Origin: Planctomycetota bacterium
GTDB taxonomy: Bacteria > Planctomycetota > Planctomycetia > Pirellulales > Pirellulaceae
NCBI GenBank assembly: GCA_014381825.1
Contig: JACNKX010000095.1
Location: 89,763-153,762, forward strand
Length of the DNA: 64,000 nt
Reading direction: 5' to 3'
Shown here piece by piece: positions 53,502 through 62,827 of this stretch. Both the position numbers and the translations under genes were made by a program. A model generated the notes under the pieces. The model made no database searches. It was not told the origin of the DNA and was given only the letters and a program-made list of their open reading frames with translations. Positions within the stretch are counted from its first letter, which is position 1. Each line of letters begins with the position of its first letter.

Positions 53502-54164
53502 ATGGACGGTGTACGCGAGAAAATTATTGATTCGGCGGGTCGTGTGTTTGCAGAACGCGGTTATAAATCTGCGACAGTCCGCCAGATATGTCAGGCGGCA
53601 GAAGCGAACGTCGCGGCGGTGAACTACTACTTCGGCGACAAAGAACAACTGTATCTCGAAACCGTGAAACAGGCTCATCGCCGATTGACGGCTCAGTTTC
53701 CACTGCCTCCTTGGCCTAAGGAAACCGAGCCGGCGATCAAGCTGAACGGATTTGTTTCCGCGATGTTGGCCCGCATGATCGGCGGGAAAGCGATGCCCTG
53801 GGAGCAGCAGTTGATGCTGCGAGAAGTGCTTCATCCAACAAACGCCTGCCGCGAACTTGTGGAAGAGTATTTCCGCCCTCAGTTGGAATTGTTGCTGAGC
53901 ATTCTCAGTGAGCTATTGCCGAGTGCCACTCCCACCCACAAACAACGTCAATGCGCGTTCAGCATCATCGGCCAGTGTCTGTTCTATCGAATCGCCGGAG
54001 ACATTGTGGAGATGATGGCCACGAAGGACGATCAGAGTCACTTTTCCATCGAACAGCTGGCCGACCACATCACTAAGTTTTCGTTGGCAGCAATATCGGA
54101 GACCTCGACCTCGGAGGATCACGACAGCAATGCCCATCCCTCAACAAGCCTCGCCAGACCCTAG
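53502..54164 (+). CDS. TetR-family regulator (CecR/DUF1956 type)
   Basis: A 220-residue repressor. The N-terminal DNA-binding domain is clear: EKIIDSAGRVFAERGYKSATVRQICQAAEANVAAVNYYFGDKEQLY, of which VAAVNYYFGDKEQLY is the recognition helix and its follow-on. The ligand domain with MLREVLHPTNACRELVEEYFRPQ and IIGQCLFYRIAGDIV resembles the CecR (YbiH) group, which often controls adjacent transporters. It precedes the adaptor and RND pump by 43 bases and probably represses all three genes. Confidence 0.9.
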   Translation: MDGVREKIIDSAGRVFAERGYKSATVRQICQAAEANVAAVNYYFGDKEQLYLETVKQAHRRLTAQFPLPPWPKETEPAIKLNGFVSAMLARMIGGKAMPWEQQLMLREVLHPTNACRELVEEYFRPQLELLLSILSELLPSATPTHKQRQCAFSIIGQCLFYRIAGDIVEMMATKDDQSHFSIEQLADHITKFSLAAISETSTSEDHDSNAHPSTSLARP

Positions 54165-54207
54165 CATTTAACTCAATGTTCGCCTGCTTCCATTCGGAGT
54201 GTGAATC

Positions 54208-55641
54208 GTGAAACGTAATTCGCTGGCCGGACAAACTCTGAGCTTCGTCGTATCCGTAGCGATCATTATCGCCGGAATCGCCGGATTCAAGGCTCTGATC
54301 TATAAGCCAGATGCGGTAGCGAGTGCGAAGTCAAAACCCGCGTTTCCGCTCGTACACACCGAAGCGATTCGTGCCCACGAAGGCAGTCTGGACATTTCGG
54401 TCGATGGTGTTGTTACGCCGTTCCGCGAGATCGAAGTGGCCGCCGAAGTTGCGGGCAAGGTGGTCTTCAAAGACGATGCCTGCAATGGCGGTCGATTTGT
54501 GACTCGCGGTACGCGATTGATGAAGATTGATCCGCGGGACTACGAGTTGGCGGTGCAACGGCTGGAAAATCAGCTTGAACAGGCCGTCGCGAGTATCGAA
54601 GAGCTACAAGTTGAAATCAGCAACACCGACGAGCTGATTAAGCTGGCCGATGACCAAGTCGAGCTCGAACAGAACGAAGTGGATCGGCTCGCTGGTTTGA
54701 TCCAAGACGGGATCGTGGCGGATTCTACACTGGATCGGGCCAAGCAATCTGAGCTGACGGCAAGGAACGGATCGGTTCAACTCAAAAATCAACGTTCGTT
54801 GCTCAAGACGCGTCAACGCCGCCTCGAGAGCGCTCACGAGCTGGTCGAAACAGACTTAGAGAAGGCAAAGCTCGATCTCGAACGAACGGAGATCACGGCA
54901 GCGGTCGATGGAGTCGTCATTGACGATCTCGTCGAGCGAGGTTCGTTCGTGCAGAAAGGCGAGCCGATCTTTACGTTCGAGGACACGTCGGCCGTCGAAG
55001 TGAAATGCCGCTTGAAAATGGAAGAGTTGTACTGGGTCTGGCAACAGGCCGGCCAAGAGTTCAATGGTCTGGGAGCTGGGAGCATCGGCTACCAGATTCC
55101 AAAGATCCCTGTCACTGTCAGATACCGGCTGTCGGACCGCAAGGGCGTTCACTACGAATGGCAGGGGGTGCTCGCACGCTTCGACGGCATCGGTCTCGAC
55201 GAAGCCACGCGCACTGTGCCGTGTCGCGTTCTCGTCGATAAGCCGCGCGACGTCAAAATCGTTAGCAACGGCGAAGATTCGGCGGCGCACGGCGGTCTTC
55301 CAGCACTCGTGCGTGGCATGTTCGTTACCGTTACATTTCACGTCGATCAGTCGAGCCCCTTACTCCTGATTCCGGAGCGTGCCGTTCAGCCTGGCAAGGC
55401 CCTGTGGATCGTCAAAGACGGCAAATTGGACGAGAAACGGGCACTCGATCTAATCGAGTTGATTCAGGTGAAGAACACCGCAGGCAAGGACGAGCCGTGT
55501 TGGCTGGTCGAAGCCGCAGCGACAGGCTTAGCGTCGAGCGATCGCGTCGTCGTGCCCCCGTTTGGCGTGCTTCGAGACGGCGACTCTGTACGCGACGACG
55601 ATGGGCAGGGAGATACTGTGAGCGTGGAGGCTTCGCAATGA
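54208..55641 (+). CDS. RND efflux periplasmic adaptor (HlyD/MFP family)
   Basis: A 477-residue membrane-fusion protein starting at a GTG (54208) with GGAG eight bases upstream. A membrane anchor (LSFVVSVAIIIAGIAGFKAL) precedes the lipoyl half-domain GVVTPFREIEVAAEVAGKVVFK, a long coiled-coil hairpin (about residues 115-220, LENQLEQAVASIEELQVEI), the second half DGVVIDDLVERGSFVQKGEPIFTFED and the beta-barrel/membrane-proximal part with VRGMFVTVTFHV and LIPERAVQPGKALWIV. It links the inner-membrane RND pump to an outer channel; no outer-membrane TolC gene is in the window. The stop overlaps the pump start (ATGA). Confidence 0.93.
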   Translation: MKRNSLAGQTLSFVVSVAIIIAGIAGFKALIYKPDAVASAKSKPAFPLVHTEAIRAHEGSLDISVDGVVTPFREIEVAAEVAGKVVFKDDACNGGRFVTRGTRLMKIDPRDYELAVQRLENQLEQAVASIEELQVEISNTDELIKLADDQVELEQNEVDRLAGLIQDGIVADSTLDRAKQSELTARNGSVQLKNQRSLLKTRQRRLESAHELVETDLEKAKLDLERTEITAAVDGVVIDDLVERGSFVQKGEPIFTFEDTSAVEVKCRLKMEELYWVWQQAGQEFNGLGAGSIGYQIPKIPVTVRYRLSDRKGVHYEWQGVLARFDGIGLDEATRTVPCRVLVDKPRDVKIVSNGEDSAAHGGLPALVRGMFVTVTFHVDQSSPLLLIPERAVQPGKALWIVKDGKLDEKRALDLIELIQVKNTAGKDEPCWLVEAAATGLASSDRVVVPPFGVLRDGDSVRDDDGQGDTVSVEASQ

Positions 55642-58600
55642 GAGCTGCCATTCGCTGGGCGATCAACAACTCGCCCGCCATGAACACGCTGATGGTTGCG
55701 ATCATGATGATCGGTTTGGCCAGTATGTTCATGATGCGCCGCGAAGTGTTTCCTGAATTCGATCTCGAAATCGTTCTGATCAGTGTTCCTTATCCAGGTG
55801 CCAGTCCGAGCGAGGTCGAAGAGGGAATCTGTCAGAAGCTCGAAGAAGCCGTTCGTTCGATCAACGGCATCAAGAAGCAAACGGCAGTGGCTCAAGAAGG
55901 CGGTGGCCACTTGGTGCTGGAGTTGGAGAACAATGTTTCCGATGTGCAAAAAGTTCTGAGCGATATACGCTCGGAAGTTGACCGCATTCCGAGTTTTCCA
56001 GAACTCGCGGAAGATCCGGAAGTTCAGCAGATTACGCTGAGGCAAGTTGCCATCAAAGTCGGGCTGCTGGGTCCCGATCTAAACACGCCGGAATCCGAGT
56101 TAGCACTTCGCGACGTTGCCGAGCGAGTGCGGACCGAACTGCTCCTGCTCCCTTCCGTATCGCAAGCCAATCTGATCGGCGTGCGTGACTATCAAATTGA
56201 CATTGAAGTGTCCGAAGATACCTTGCGCAAGTATGGTCTAAGCCTGCAACAAGTTGGTCAGCTCATCCGTCGAGAGAACATTGAGATTCCCGGCGGAAGC
56301 ATGAGGACCGAATCGCAGGAAGTGCTACTTCGAGGCAAGAACAAGCGGCTGCTCGGCGACGAGATCGCGAGTATTCCGTTAGTCACAACGCCCGACGGAG
56401 CAGTTCTGACGGTGGGCGAACTTGGAAACGTTAAAGATGAATTCACCGACGATTCCGCGATCAACTTGATCAACGGTCGACCGAGCATGGTGATTTCAAT
56501 TGACCGCACGGCAACAGAGGATTTGCTGGCGATCGTCGATGGCGTCCACGAGTATGTCGCTTCAAAGGATTTGCCGTCCGGCTACGAGTTAACGACTTGG
56601 CAGGACACCGGCGTAGATGTTCGTGATCGAATCAATCTGCTACGGCGGAACGGCATTCAGGGTCTAGTCTTAGTTTTTCTTGTGTTAGCCATCTTTCTTG
56701 ACCTTCGGTTGGCGTTCTGGGTCGCACTCGGCATTCCAATTTCCGTGTTGGGAGCTTGTGGATTGTTGTTGTACGTCGGCGCAACGCTCAACATGATCTC
56801 GCTGTTTGCGTTCTTGTTAGCGTTGGGAATTGTCGTCGACGATGCGATTGTCATCGGCGAGAACATTTATGCACATCGACAGCAGGGCAAAGACTATGCG
56901 ACGGCGGCGATCGATGGTGCCTATGAAGTGCTGCCATCGGTGACCGCGTCGGTGACGACAACGATTATCGCGTTCGTTCCCCTGTTCTATGTTTCGGGCG
57001 TAATGGGCAAGTTCATTGCGGTGTTGCCGCTCGCGGTGATTGCGATGCTCGCGATCTCGCTCGCCGAAAGCACGTTTATGTTGCCGTGCCATTTAGCACA
57101 TCGCGAGAATCTGTTCATGACGGGGATGAGCTACGTGTTTTATCCGTTCCGACTACTCGGATGGTTGATTCACATGGCTCATCAGCGAGTCGCTAGGTTG
57201 CTCGAATTCGTAATTCAACGGCTCTATATTCCCGCACTTCGTTGGGCGACCATGAATCCAGCGATCATGCTCAGTTCGGCGTTCTCGATTTTTGTTGTGA
57301 CTCTCGCGTTCGTGCCGGCTGGCATCACTCCTTGGCTGATATTTCCGAAGCTCGACAGCAACTGGATCGAAGCGAAAGTCACGTTCCCTGATGGAACGCC
57401 GACGGCAGTTACGGATCTTGCCACACAACAGATCAAGCAAGCCTTCGACCGCATCAACGACAAATGGGCCAAGCAAGGAATGCCGCTCAAGCGACTTGTC
57501 CATCGCGCGGTCGGCCAAGTTGTCGCGCCCGGAGCGCTCGGGCCCGATGCGCGCACCGACGGCAGCCATGTCGGCATGGTCTTCATTGAACTTCAAGATA
57601 CTTCGACGCGCGACATCACGAGTGAAGAGATTCTCAGCGAGTGGCGCCAAGCGACAGGCGAGATCGCCGGCATCGACACCTTGGTTTATGGAACGCCCGA
57701 AATGGGGCCGGGCGGGGCGCCCATCGAGTTCAAGCTGCTCGCACCGGCCGAACACATGGCAGAACTCGAAGCGGCGATCGAAGCTTGCAAGATCGAACTC
57801 GCCGATGCCGGTCGCTATCCGGGGGTTGTTGACATCCGCGACGATTCTCGGCCCGGCAAGCTCGAGTATCAAATGAACGTCAAAGAGAATGCCAAAGCGA
57901 TGGGGATCACCGCTGCTGATCTCGCCGAGACGGTTCGGGCGTCGTACTACGGCGAAGAAGTGATGCGGCTTCAGCGCGGCCGACACGAGGTCAAGCTGAT
58001 GGTTCGCTATCCCGCCGCCGACCGCCGCTCACTTGCCGGGTTCGACGATATCCGTGTGCGAGGCAATGACGGTGCCGAACGGCCGCTCACGGAACTCGCC
58101 GACGTGCATGTCGAACGCGGTTACAGCGAGATCAATCGCGTCGATCAACTCCGATCAATCACGATCACCGCGGATATCAAGGAGAACGAAGGAAACTCTC
58201 GCGAGAGTGTCAAGCGGCTCAAGTCGGACTTTGTTCCAAAGCTTGCACCGAAGTTTTCACAACAAAACATGTTGAGCAAGTGGATCAACGATCTAAAGAA
58301 CTGGTGGTTCGAAACCCAAGAGATCGCAGTTGAGTACCCCAACGTCCGAATCCGTTGGGAAGGTCAAGCTGAGCAGTCTTCGGATTCGATGCGGAGCTTG
58401 TTCTTCGGCTTCATCGTCGCATTACTCGCGATGTACGTGCTGTTGACGGTCGAATTTCGATCATATTTCCAACCTCTCATCGTGCTTGCCATTATCCCGT
58501 TCGGTCTCGTCGGTGCGCTTTGGGGCCACGCGATTCTTGACCTGCCGCTGACGATGTTCAGTCTGTTCGGGCTGGTTGCATTAACAGGCGTGGTCGTCAA

Positions 58601-58985
58601 CGACTCAATCGTGCTGATGGACTTTATCAACCACGAAATCAAAGCGGGTATCCCCGTCTTCGACGCGATCATTGCGGCTGGCTCTCGACGGTTCCGCCCG
58701 GTCGTCCTCACCTCGCTAACAACCGTCGCGGGACTGACACCAATTCTGTTAGAAACATCCTTTCAAGCGCAAGTTTTAATCCCGATGGCGGCAAGTCTCT
58801 GCTTCGGGCTGATGCTCGGAACGATCTTGGTTCTGTTCCTCGTTCCGGTTGTCTTCTCGCTCTACGGGCGCTGGATTCTAGGAGCATCGTTCAACGATCC
58901 AACCGACGCTCCACCAGCGTTGCTCCCCGAGCCTGTTGCCACGGAACCAAGTGATGAGGAAGACCGCGAAGCAGTCTATTCTTGA
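55638..58985 (+). CDS. RND-family efflux pump
   Basis: An 1115-residue inner-membrane transporter starting MRAAIRWAINNSPAMNTLMV, with GGAGG seven bases before the ATG. It has the RND pattern: first helix and MRREVFPEFDLEIVLISVPYPGASPSEVE, porter domains with LSLQQVGQLIRRENIEIPGG, helix 4 with LALGIVVDDAIVIGENIYAHRQQG containing the two relay Asp, and the repeat with GFIVALLAMYVLLTVEFRSYFQP and VALTGVVVNDSIVLMDFIN. Length and layout fit HAE1-like multidrug pumps. The proton-relay Asp pair is intact. The substrate cannot be told. Confidence 0.95.
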   Translation: MRAAIRWAINNSPAMNTLMVAIMMIGLASMFMMRREVFPEFDLEIVLISVPYPGASPSEVEEGICQKLEEAVRSINGIKKQTAVAQEGGGHLVLELENNVSDVQKVLSDIRSEVDRIPSFPELAEDPEVQQITLRQVAIKVGLLGPDLNTPESELALRDVAERVRTELLLLPSVSQANLIGVRDYQIDIEVSEDTLRKYGLSLQQVGQLIRRENIEIPGGSMRTESQEVLLRGKNKRLLGDEIASIPLVTTPDGAVLTVGELGNVKDEFTDDSAINLINGRPSMVISIDRTATEDLLAIVDGVHEYVASKDLPSGYELTTWQDTGVDVRDRINLLRRNGIQGLVLVFLVLAIFLDLRLAFWVALGIPISVLGACGLLLYVGATLNMISLFAFLLALGIVVDDAIVIGENIYAHRQQGKDYATAAIDGAYEVLPSVTASVTTTIIAFVPLFYVSGVMGKFIAVLPLAVIAMLAISLAESTFMLPCHLAHRENLFMTGMSYVFYPFRLLGWLIHMAHQRVARLLEFVIQRLYIPALRWATMNPAIMLSSAFSIFVVTLAFVPAGITPWLIFPKLDSNWIEAKVTFPDGTPTAVTDLATQQIKQAFDRINDKWAKQGMPLKRLVHRAVGQVVAPGALGPDARTDGSHVGMVFIELQDTSTRDITSEEILSEWRQATGEIAGIDTLVYGTPEMGPGGAPIEFKLLAPAEHMAELEAAIEACKIELADAGRYPGVVDIRDDSRPGKLEYQMNVKENAKAMGITAADLAETVRASYYGEEVMRLQRGRHEVKLMVRYPAADRRSLAGFDDIRVRGNDGAERPLTELADVHVERGYSEINRVDQLRSITITADIKENEGNSRESVKRLKSDFVPKLAPKFSQQNMLSKWINDLKNWWFETQEIAVEYPNVRIRWEGQAEQSSDSMRSLFFGFIVALLAMYVLLTVEFRSYFQPLIVLAIIPFGLVGALWGHAILDLPLTMFSLFGLVALTGVVVNDSIVLMDFINHEIKAGIPVFDAIIAAGSRRFRPVVLTSLTTVAGLTPILLETSFQAQVLIPMAASLCFGLMLGTILVLFLVPVVFSLYGRWILGASFNDPTDAPPALLPEPVATEPSDEEDREAVYS

Positions 58986-59052
58986 TCGTGTCAAACACAC
59001 GGAATGCACTACCGGCTCTTGACTCGCGTCCAAGCTCGACGCGAAACGGCCT

Positions 59053-60486
59053 CTACACAAGAACTTCTCGAATCACCTCGCCACCGTGAGCGATGGGAAT
59101 GGGGCGACCGGCAGGATCATCGACCGTCATGTGAGGATCGATACCGAGGAGATGGTAGATCGTGGCAACGATGTCGCTGGGCGAGACGGCGTCGCTGGTG
59201 GGATAGGCTGCGTGTTTGTCAGTCGCACCGAAGACGGCCCCAGGCGACGTCCCACCACCGGTCAATAGGCAGAAGCCACACTGCGGCCAATGATCGCGAC
59301 CGGCCTTGGCATTCACTTTTGGCGAGCGGCCCATTTCGCCCATGACGACAATCAACGTCGAATCGAGCAGCCCCCGCGCTTCGAGATCTTCCACGAACGC
59401 GGGATAGAGCTTGTCGAAGACCGGCAAATTGTAATCCTTGAGCATGCCGAAGTTGTTCTCGTGCATGTCGTATGTGAAGCCGTGCGGGATGAAGTTCTCG
59501 GCGTGAACGCTAATGAACGGGACTCTGGCTTCGACCAATCGCCGAGCGACCAGCATGCTCGAACCGTGCAAGTTTCGTCCGTAGCGATCGCGCGTCTCGT
59601 CTGATTCGTGCGACAGATCGAACGCGTCGCGCGTGCGGCTGGAGCGGATCATCGAGAACGCCTGCTGTTTGACTCGATTCATGCGACCGACCGCGTCCGC
59701 CGCATCCAACTCGCGCGACTGATCATCAAACTGTTCCAACAACGTGCGGCGTTCGTTTAACCGATCGAGCGTCATCTCGGGCGGCGGCTCGTCGAGCGGC
59801 AACACCGGCGCGCCCATCGGCCAAACTGGATCGTAGTACTTCCGCTCAGGTACGTGATCGAAAGTCGGATTGCAAACACTGATCAACGGATCGTATTGGC
59901 TGCCCAAGAATCCGCCGTACGGTCCCGGCCGCCGAATGCCTGGATACTGGGAACGCTCTCCCCAGCCTGGATAGCACGGTAAGCAGAAAGCTCCCGGCAT
60001 ATCGCGAGGTCCCATCTCCAAGTATTGGCAGATCGCTCCGATGTCGGGCGGGTCAGATCTTTCTGGCCGGAGCTGTTTCGGGTCGCCGGCGAGGAAGCCC
60101 GTCATGATGTTCAGTGGATTGTGCGAGTTGTAGCCGTGCGTGACGCTGCGAATCAGACACGCCTTGTGCATCAGCTTCGCCGTGTTCGGCATATGCTCGC
60201 AAATCTGCAGACTCGGCACCGAAGTCGCAATCGGCTGGAACTCGCCACGGATCTCTTTCGGTGCGAGCGGCTTCATATCGAACATGTCTTGATGGCTCGG
60301 CCCACCGAGCATGTTGAAGAGTACGACCGACTTCACGCGACCGCTTGGCCCACCTCGATCACCAGCCGCTTCGAGGAGCCGCGGCAGCGTCATGCCCCCG
60401 AACAGCGACAACCCACCAACGCGCATTAACTCGCGACGTGTGATTCCATCGCAAAGCTTGGTCCCGCGACCCTGAATGCTCAGCAT
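59053..60486 (-). CDS. DUF1501 Tat-exported protein without adjacent partner
   Basis: A 477-residue DUF1501 protein with a twin-arginine signal (ITRRELMRVGGLSLFGG). Motifs: LFNMLGGPSHQDMFDMKPLAP, MHKACLIRSVTHGYNSHNPLN, YGRNLHGSSMLVARRLVEARVPFISVHAENF, NNFGMLKDYN, LIVVMGEMGRSPKVN and AGRDHWPQCGFCLLTGGG. Unlike the other three DUF1501 genes here it has no DUF1549/DUF1553 gene next to it. It converges with the RND pump (67-base gap) and its start faces the cassette-like region. Confidence 0.92.
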   Translation of the reverse strand: MLSIQGRGTKLCDGITRRELMRVGGLSLFGGMTLPRLLEAAGDRGGPSGRVKSVVLFNMLGGPSHQDMFDMKPLAPKEIRGEFQPIATSVPSLQICEHMPNTAKLMHKACLIRSVTHGYNSHNPLNIMTGFLAGDPKQLRPERSDPPDIGAICQYLEMGPRDMPGAFCLPCYPGWGERSQYPGIRRPGPYGGFLGSQYDPLISVCNPTFDHVPERKYYDPVWPMGAPVLPLDEPPPEMTLDRLNERRTLLEQFDDQSRELDAADAVGRMNRVKQQAFSMIRSSRTRDAFDLSHESDETRDRYGRNLHGSSMLVARRLVEARVPFISVHAENFIPHGFTYDMHENNFGMLKDYNLPVFDKLYPAFVEDLEARGLLDSTLIVVMGEMGRSPKVNAKAGRDHWPQCGFCLLTGGGTSPGAVFGATDKHAAYPTSDAVSPSDIVATIYHLLGIDPHMTVDDPAGRPIPIAHGGEVIREVLV

Positions 60487-60608
60487 TATGGCTTTCCCAA
60501 TAGATCGTGATGGAAAACGGTGTCTCGAGGTTTAGATTATCAGACAACTGGCTTCACGACGCAACGTTGAGCAGACCAAGGGACTGTCCTAATCTTGAGG
60601 GGAGGTCT

Positions 60609-60920
60609 TCAGATCGTGCGGCCAAACCAAAATCTCGCCAGTGTCTTCGGCGGTGCCCAGCACGCCGCATAGCAGCACACCAGCGTCAAGACGAGGACTA
60701 GGAGGCTGCCCGTCCACCATCGTCGTTCTTCGTATCTCGTACACCACTCATGCCAGCCAGTGTACCGAATCGCCGACTCGAAGCGCCAGGAAAAGCCGAG
60801 ACACGCGATCGCACTTTCGAACGAATCAGAAGACGTCAAATCGAGGTCGTGCGTTATACGGCGAATCTCGAACTCTGGCGAGAATGCTGCTACAATCGAT
60901 CGAACTGACCGAAATCGCAA
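60609..60920 (-). CDS. Small possible membrane protein
   Basis: A 103-residue frame starting at a TTG with AGGGA eight bases upstream. Residues about 68-88 are a clear membrane helix (WWTGSLLVLVLTLVCCYAAC), preceded by an amphipathic, Trp- and Arg-rich part (WRFESAIRYTGWHEWCTRYEERR). No ATG or GTG start is available, so it may be a truncated gene. The opposite-strand frame looks random by comparison. I do not recognise a family. Confidence 0.4.
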   Translation of the reverse strand: MRFRSVRSIVAAFSPEFEIRRITHDLDLTSSDSFESAIACLGFSWRFESAIRYTGWHEWCTRYEERRWWTGSLLVLVLTLVCCYAACWAPPKTLARFWFGRTI

Positions 60921-61024
60921 GCCAGCTTCCCTAGCTTAACCGTACATTGCGACAGGTTGTCGTCGGTAGAGTATGTTACTGCGGTGACGGATTCGATAAC
61001 CGTTGGCCGCGCCCGGTAACTCCG

Positions 61025-61483
61025 ATGGCGATCGCAAATCTTCGTAACCGGTTACCGAACATCGGAACGTTGCTGGCCTTGATCCTTCTGATGATGGCGT
61101 TCATTAGCATGAATATTCTGCCCGGCGAGAATGGCATCGGTGTTGTGAACCACGGGGTGTTGACTCAGTACGAGTGGCAATGGTTTGGTTGGCCTGCTAC
61201 CTACTTGACCCAAGATACATCACGGACGTTGTACGCGTTCGAGTCGTCAAAGTCTACCGAAGAGACTCAATTCAAGCTTTCTGCCCTGGCAGTCAACATC
61301 GTTGTGGCATGTTCGGTATGCGGGCTGATCTGGTGCGCCGGATCGTTCATACGTAAGCGCCGATTTGGCTTGCGAACGCTTTTTTTCGTCATGCTTTGTG
61401 TTGCGGCGCTATCGGCGGCGTTCGCTCATGCTGAGTCGTCGAGCCTGAAACGAACGGCCCCTTGGCAAAGGCAATCCGAGTGA
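61025..61483 (+). CDS. Small membrane protein, first visible cassette gene
   Basis: A 152-residue protein starting MAIANLRNRLPNIGTLLALILLMMAF, with a frame open farther upstream. It has an N-terminal membrane helix, a hydrophilic centre containing YEWQWFGWPATYL and two more helices (NIVVACSVCGLIWCAGSF and FGLRTLFFVMLCVAALSAAF). The last contains the 'FGLRTLFFVML' segment frequent in planctomycete membrane proteins. A GTTGGCC box lies 17 bases before the ATG and an attC-like palindrome follows 40 bases after the stop, the compact layout of a gene cassette. Function unknown. Confidence 0.65.
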   Translation: MAIANLRNRLPNIGTLLALILLMMAFISMNILPGENGIGVVNHGVLTQYEWQWFGWPATYLTQDTSRTLYAFESSKSTEETQFKLSALAVNIVVACSVCGLIWCAGSFIRKRRFGLRTLFFVMLCVAALSAAFAHAESSSLKRTAPWQRQSE

Positions 61484-61523
61484 TAATCATCGAGCAAACC
61501 GCAAGCCCACCTTGATACTGGTC

Positions 61524-61670
61524 GGCCAACAACGCACGAGCCGCAGAGTTCGGCATCCATGCCGAATCGCCTTGACCGTAGGGCAACGACCCAACATTTG
61601 GTAAACTGAAACTCAGACACAGCTGCCTTGCGTCGCAGCGTGCGGCGACGGCTGTGCGGACCCGTTGCGA
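61524..61670 (+). repeat. attC-like recombination site 1
   Basis: Outer boxes GGCCAAC (61524-61530) and GTTGCGA (61664-61670) pair through CAAC/GTTG. After a three-base spacer the left inner arm GCACGAGCC (61534-61542) pairs with GGCTGTGC (61650-61657) over eight base pairs with one bulged G (61538), and a six-base spacer precedes the right box. The interior carries a hairpin TTCGGCATCCATGCCGAA (61549-61566). This order, with an unpaired base in the left inner arm, is what integron attC sites have. The site is 147 bases long. Confidence 0.5.
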
Positions 61671-61692
61671 GCAACCGGGCTACAATCCTGCC

Positions 61693-62814
61693 GTGACCAC
61701 ACTCACCGAAACACCCGCCAAGCCGCGTCGTCGCTGGCTTCGATTCAGCATGAGAACGCTGCTGATCGTGTTTACGGTTTTGGGTGCGGTACTCGGCTGG
61801 GTTGCCTGGGAGCTGGAGCAACGACGACAAGAGAAAGAGGCGATTGCTTGGGTCAACGAGATGGGTGGAACTGTCTATTGCGAGGAACTAGTTGCATTCT
61901 TTTCAAAGGACAATTGGTTTGGGTATCGAGTGATGGAGGTAGATCTCTGGGACACACAAGTGAGCGATCTAATGCCGCTGGCAGAGTTGAAGAACGTCGA
62001 AACGCTTTACCTCGGCAGCACACAGGTGAGCGATATATCACCGTTGGCAGAGTTGAAGAACCTCGAAGAGCTTCGGCTCCACAACACTCACGTAGGCAAT
62101 TTGTCACCGCTGACGGAATTGAAGAACCTCAAGACTCTTTCCCTCTACGAAACACAGGTAAGCGATCTATCACCGTTGGCAGAGTTGAAGAACCTCGAAG
62201 AGCTTCGGCTCCACAACACTCACGTAGGCAATTTGTCACCGCTGACGGAATTGAAGAACCTCAAGACTCTTTCCCTCTACGAAACACAGGTAAGCGATAT
62301 ATCACCGTTGGCAGAGTTGAAGAAGCTCGAAGAGCTTCGGCTCACAAATACACTGGTGAGCGATTTGTCGCCCCTGGCTGAATTGAAGAACCTCAGATTG
62401 CTCAACTTCGGCGAAACGCAAGTGAGCGATCTATCACCCCTGGCTGAGTTGAAGAACCTCGGATACCTTGTCCTTGGCAACACGCAAGTGAGCGATCTAT
62501 CACCCCTGACGGACTTGAAGAACCTCAACTGGCTTACCCTCAGCAGCACACCGGTGAGCGATCTAACGCCGCTGTCAGAGTTGAAGAACCTCGAAACGCT
62601 TTACCTCGGCATAACGCAAGTGAGCGATCTATCGCCCCTGGCAGAGTTGGAAAACCTCGAATTTCTTAGGCTTGACGACACGCAAGTGAGCGATCTATCG
62701 CCGTTGGCAGAGTTGAAAGACCTAAGAACACTTGACCTCCGCAACACACGAATAAGCGATGAACAGGCGCAAGAGCTAAGACAGGCACTTCCGAACTGCG
62801 AGATTCGACAGTGA
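61693..62814 (+). CDS. Membrane-anchored leucine-rich-repeat protein
   Basis: A 373-residue protein read from a GTG at 61693 (a GTG at 61654 is possible but overlaps the attC-like site). N-terminus: RRRWLRFSMRTLLIVFTVLGAVLGW, a membrane helix with the common planctomycete motif (quoted in part as RFSMRTLLIVFTVL). Residues about 80-373 are 13 leucine-rich repeats of 22 residues, consensus LxxLxLxxTxVSDLSPLAELKN, like the internalin class. The final unit ends NTRISDEQAQELRQALPNCEIRQ-like (last part LRQALPNCEIRQ), a frequent LRR cap in planctomycetes. Repeats 3-4 and 5-6 are a fresh 132-base tandem duplication. The LRR part would face outward and bind a protein or glycan; its partner is unknown. 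Confidence 0.85.
   Translation: MTTLTETPAKPRRRWLRFSMRTLLIVFTVLGAVLGWVAWELEQRRQEKEAIAWVNEMGGTVYCEELVAFFSKDNWFGYRVMEVDLWDTQVSDLMPLAELKNVETLYLGSTQVSDISPLAELKNLEELRLHNTHVGNLSPLTELKNLKTLSLYETQVSDLSPLAELKNLEELRLHNTHVGNLSPLTELKNLKTLSLYETQVSDISPLAELKKLEELRLTNTLVSDLSPLAELKNLRLLNFGETQVSDLSPLAELKNLGYLVLGNTQVSDLSPLTDLKNLNWLTLSSTPVSDLTPLSELKNLETLYLGITQVSDLSPLAELENLEFLRLDDTQVSDLSPLAELKDLRTLDLRNTRISDEQAQELRQALPNCEIRQ
62039..62302 (+). repeat. 132-base tandem duplication inside the LRR gene
   Basis: 62039-62170 and 62171-62302 are identical except at one base (62167 C, 62299 A). Each copy encodes two leucine-rich repeats of 22 residues. A third copy begins at 62303 but diverges after about 20 bases. Because codons are shared exactly, the event is recent in comparison with the other repeats of the same gene, which differ at many third positions. 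Confidence 0.92.
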
Positions 62815-62827
62815 TCTCTGGTGGCCT

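Noticed and set aside
59004..60429. Several plus-strand frames of 60-134 codons opposite the solitary DUF1501 gene
   Set aside because: They are Arg/His-rich shadows of a strongly supported DUF1501 gene.
60934..61008. A further attC-like site before the first cassette gene: GCTTAAC (fits RYYYAAC) to GTTGGCC
   Set aside because: The outer boxes fit, but I could not find complementary inner arms at the expected spacing, so I did not list it as a site. It may be degenerate, or an attI-like end of the array.
61930..62814. Regular 66-base periodicity that could be mistaken for a CRISPR or satellite array
   Set aside because: The period equals 22 codons and translates into clear leucine-rich repeats in one frame; there are no spacer-repeat units.
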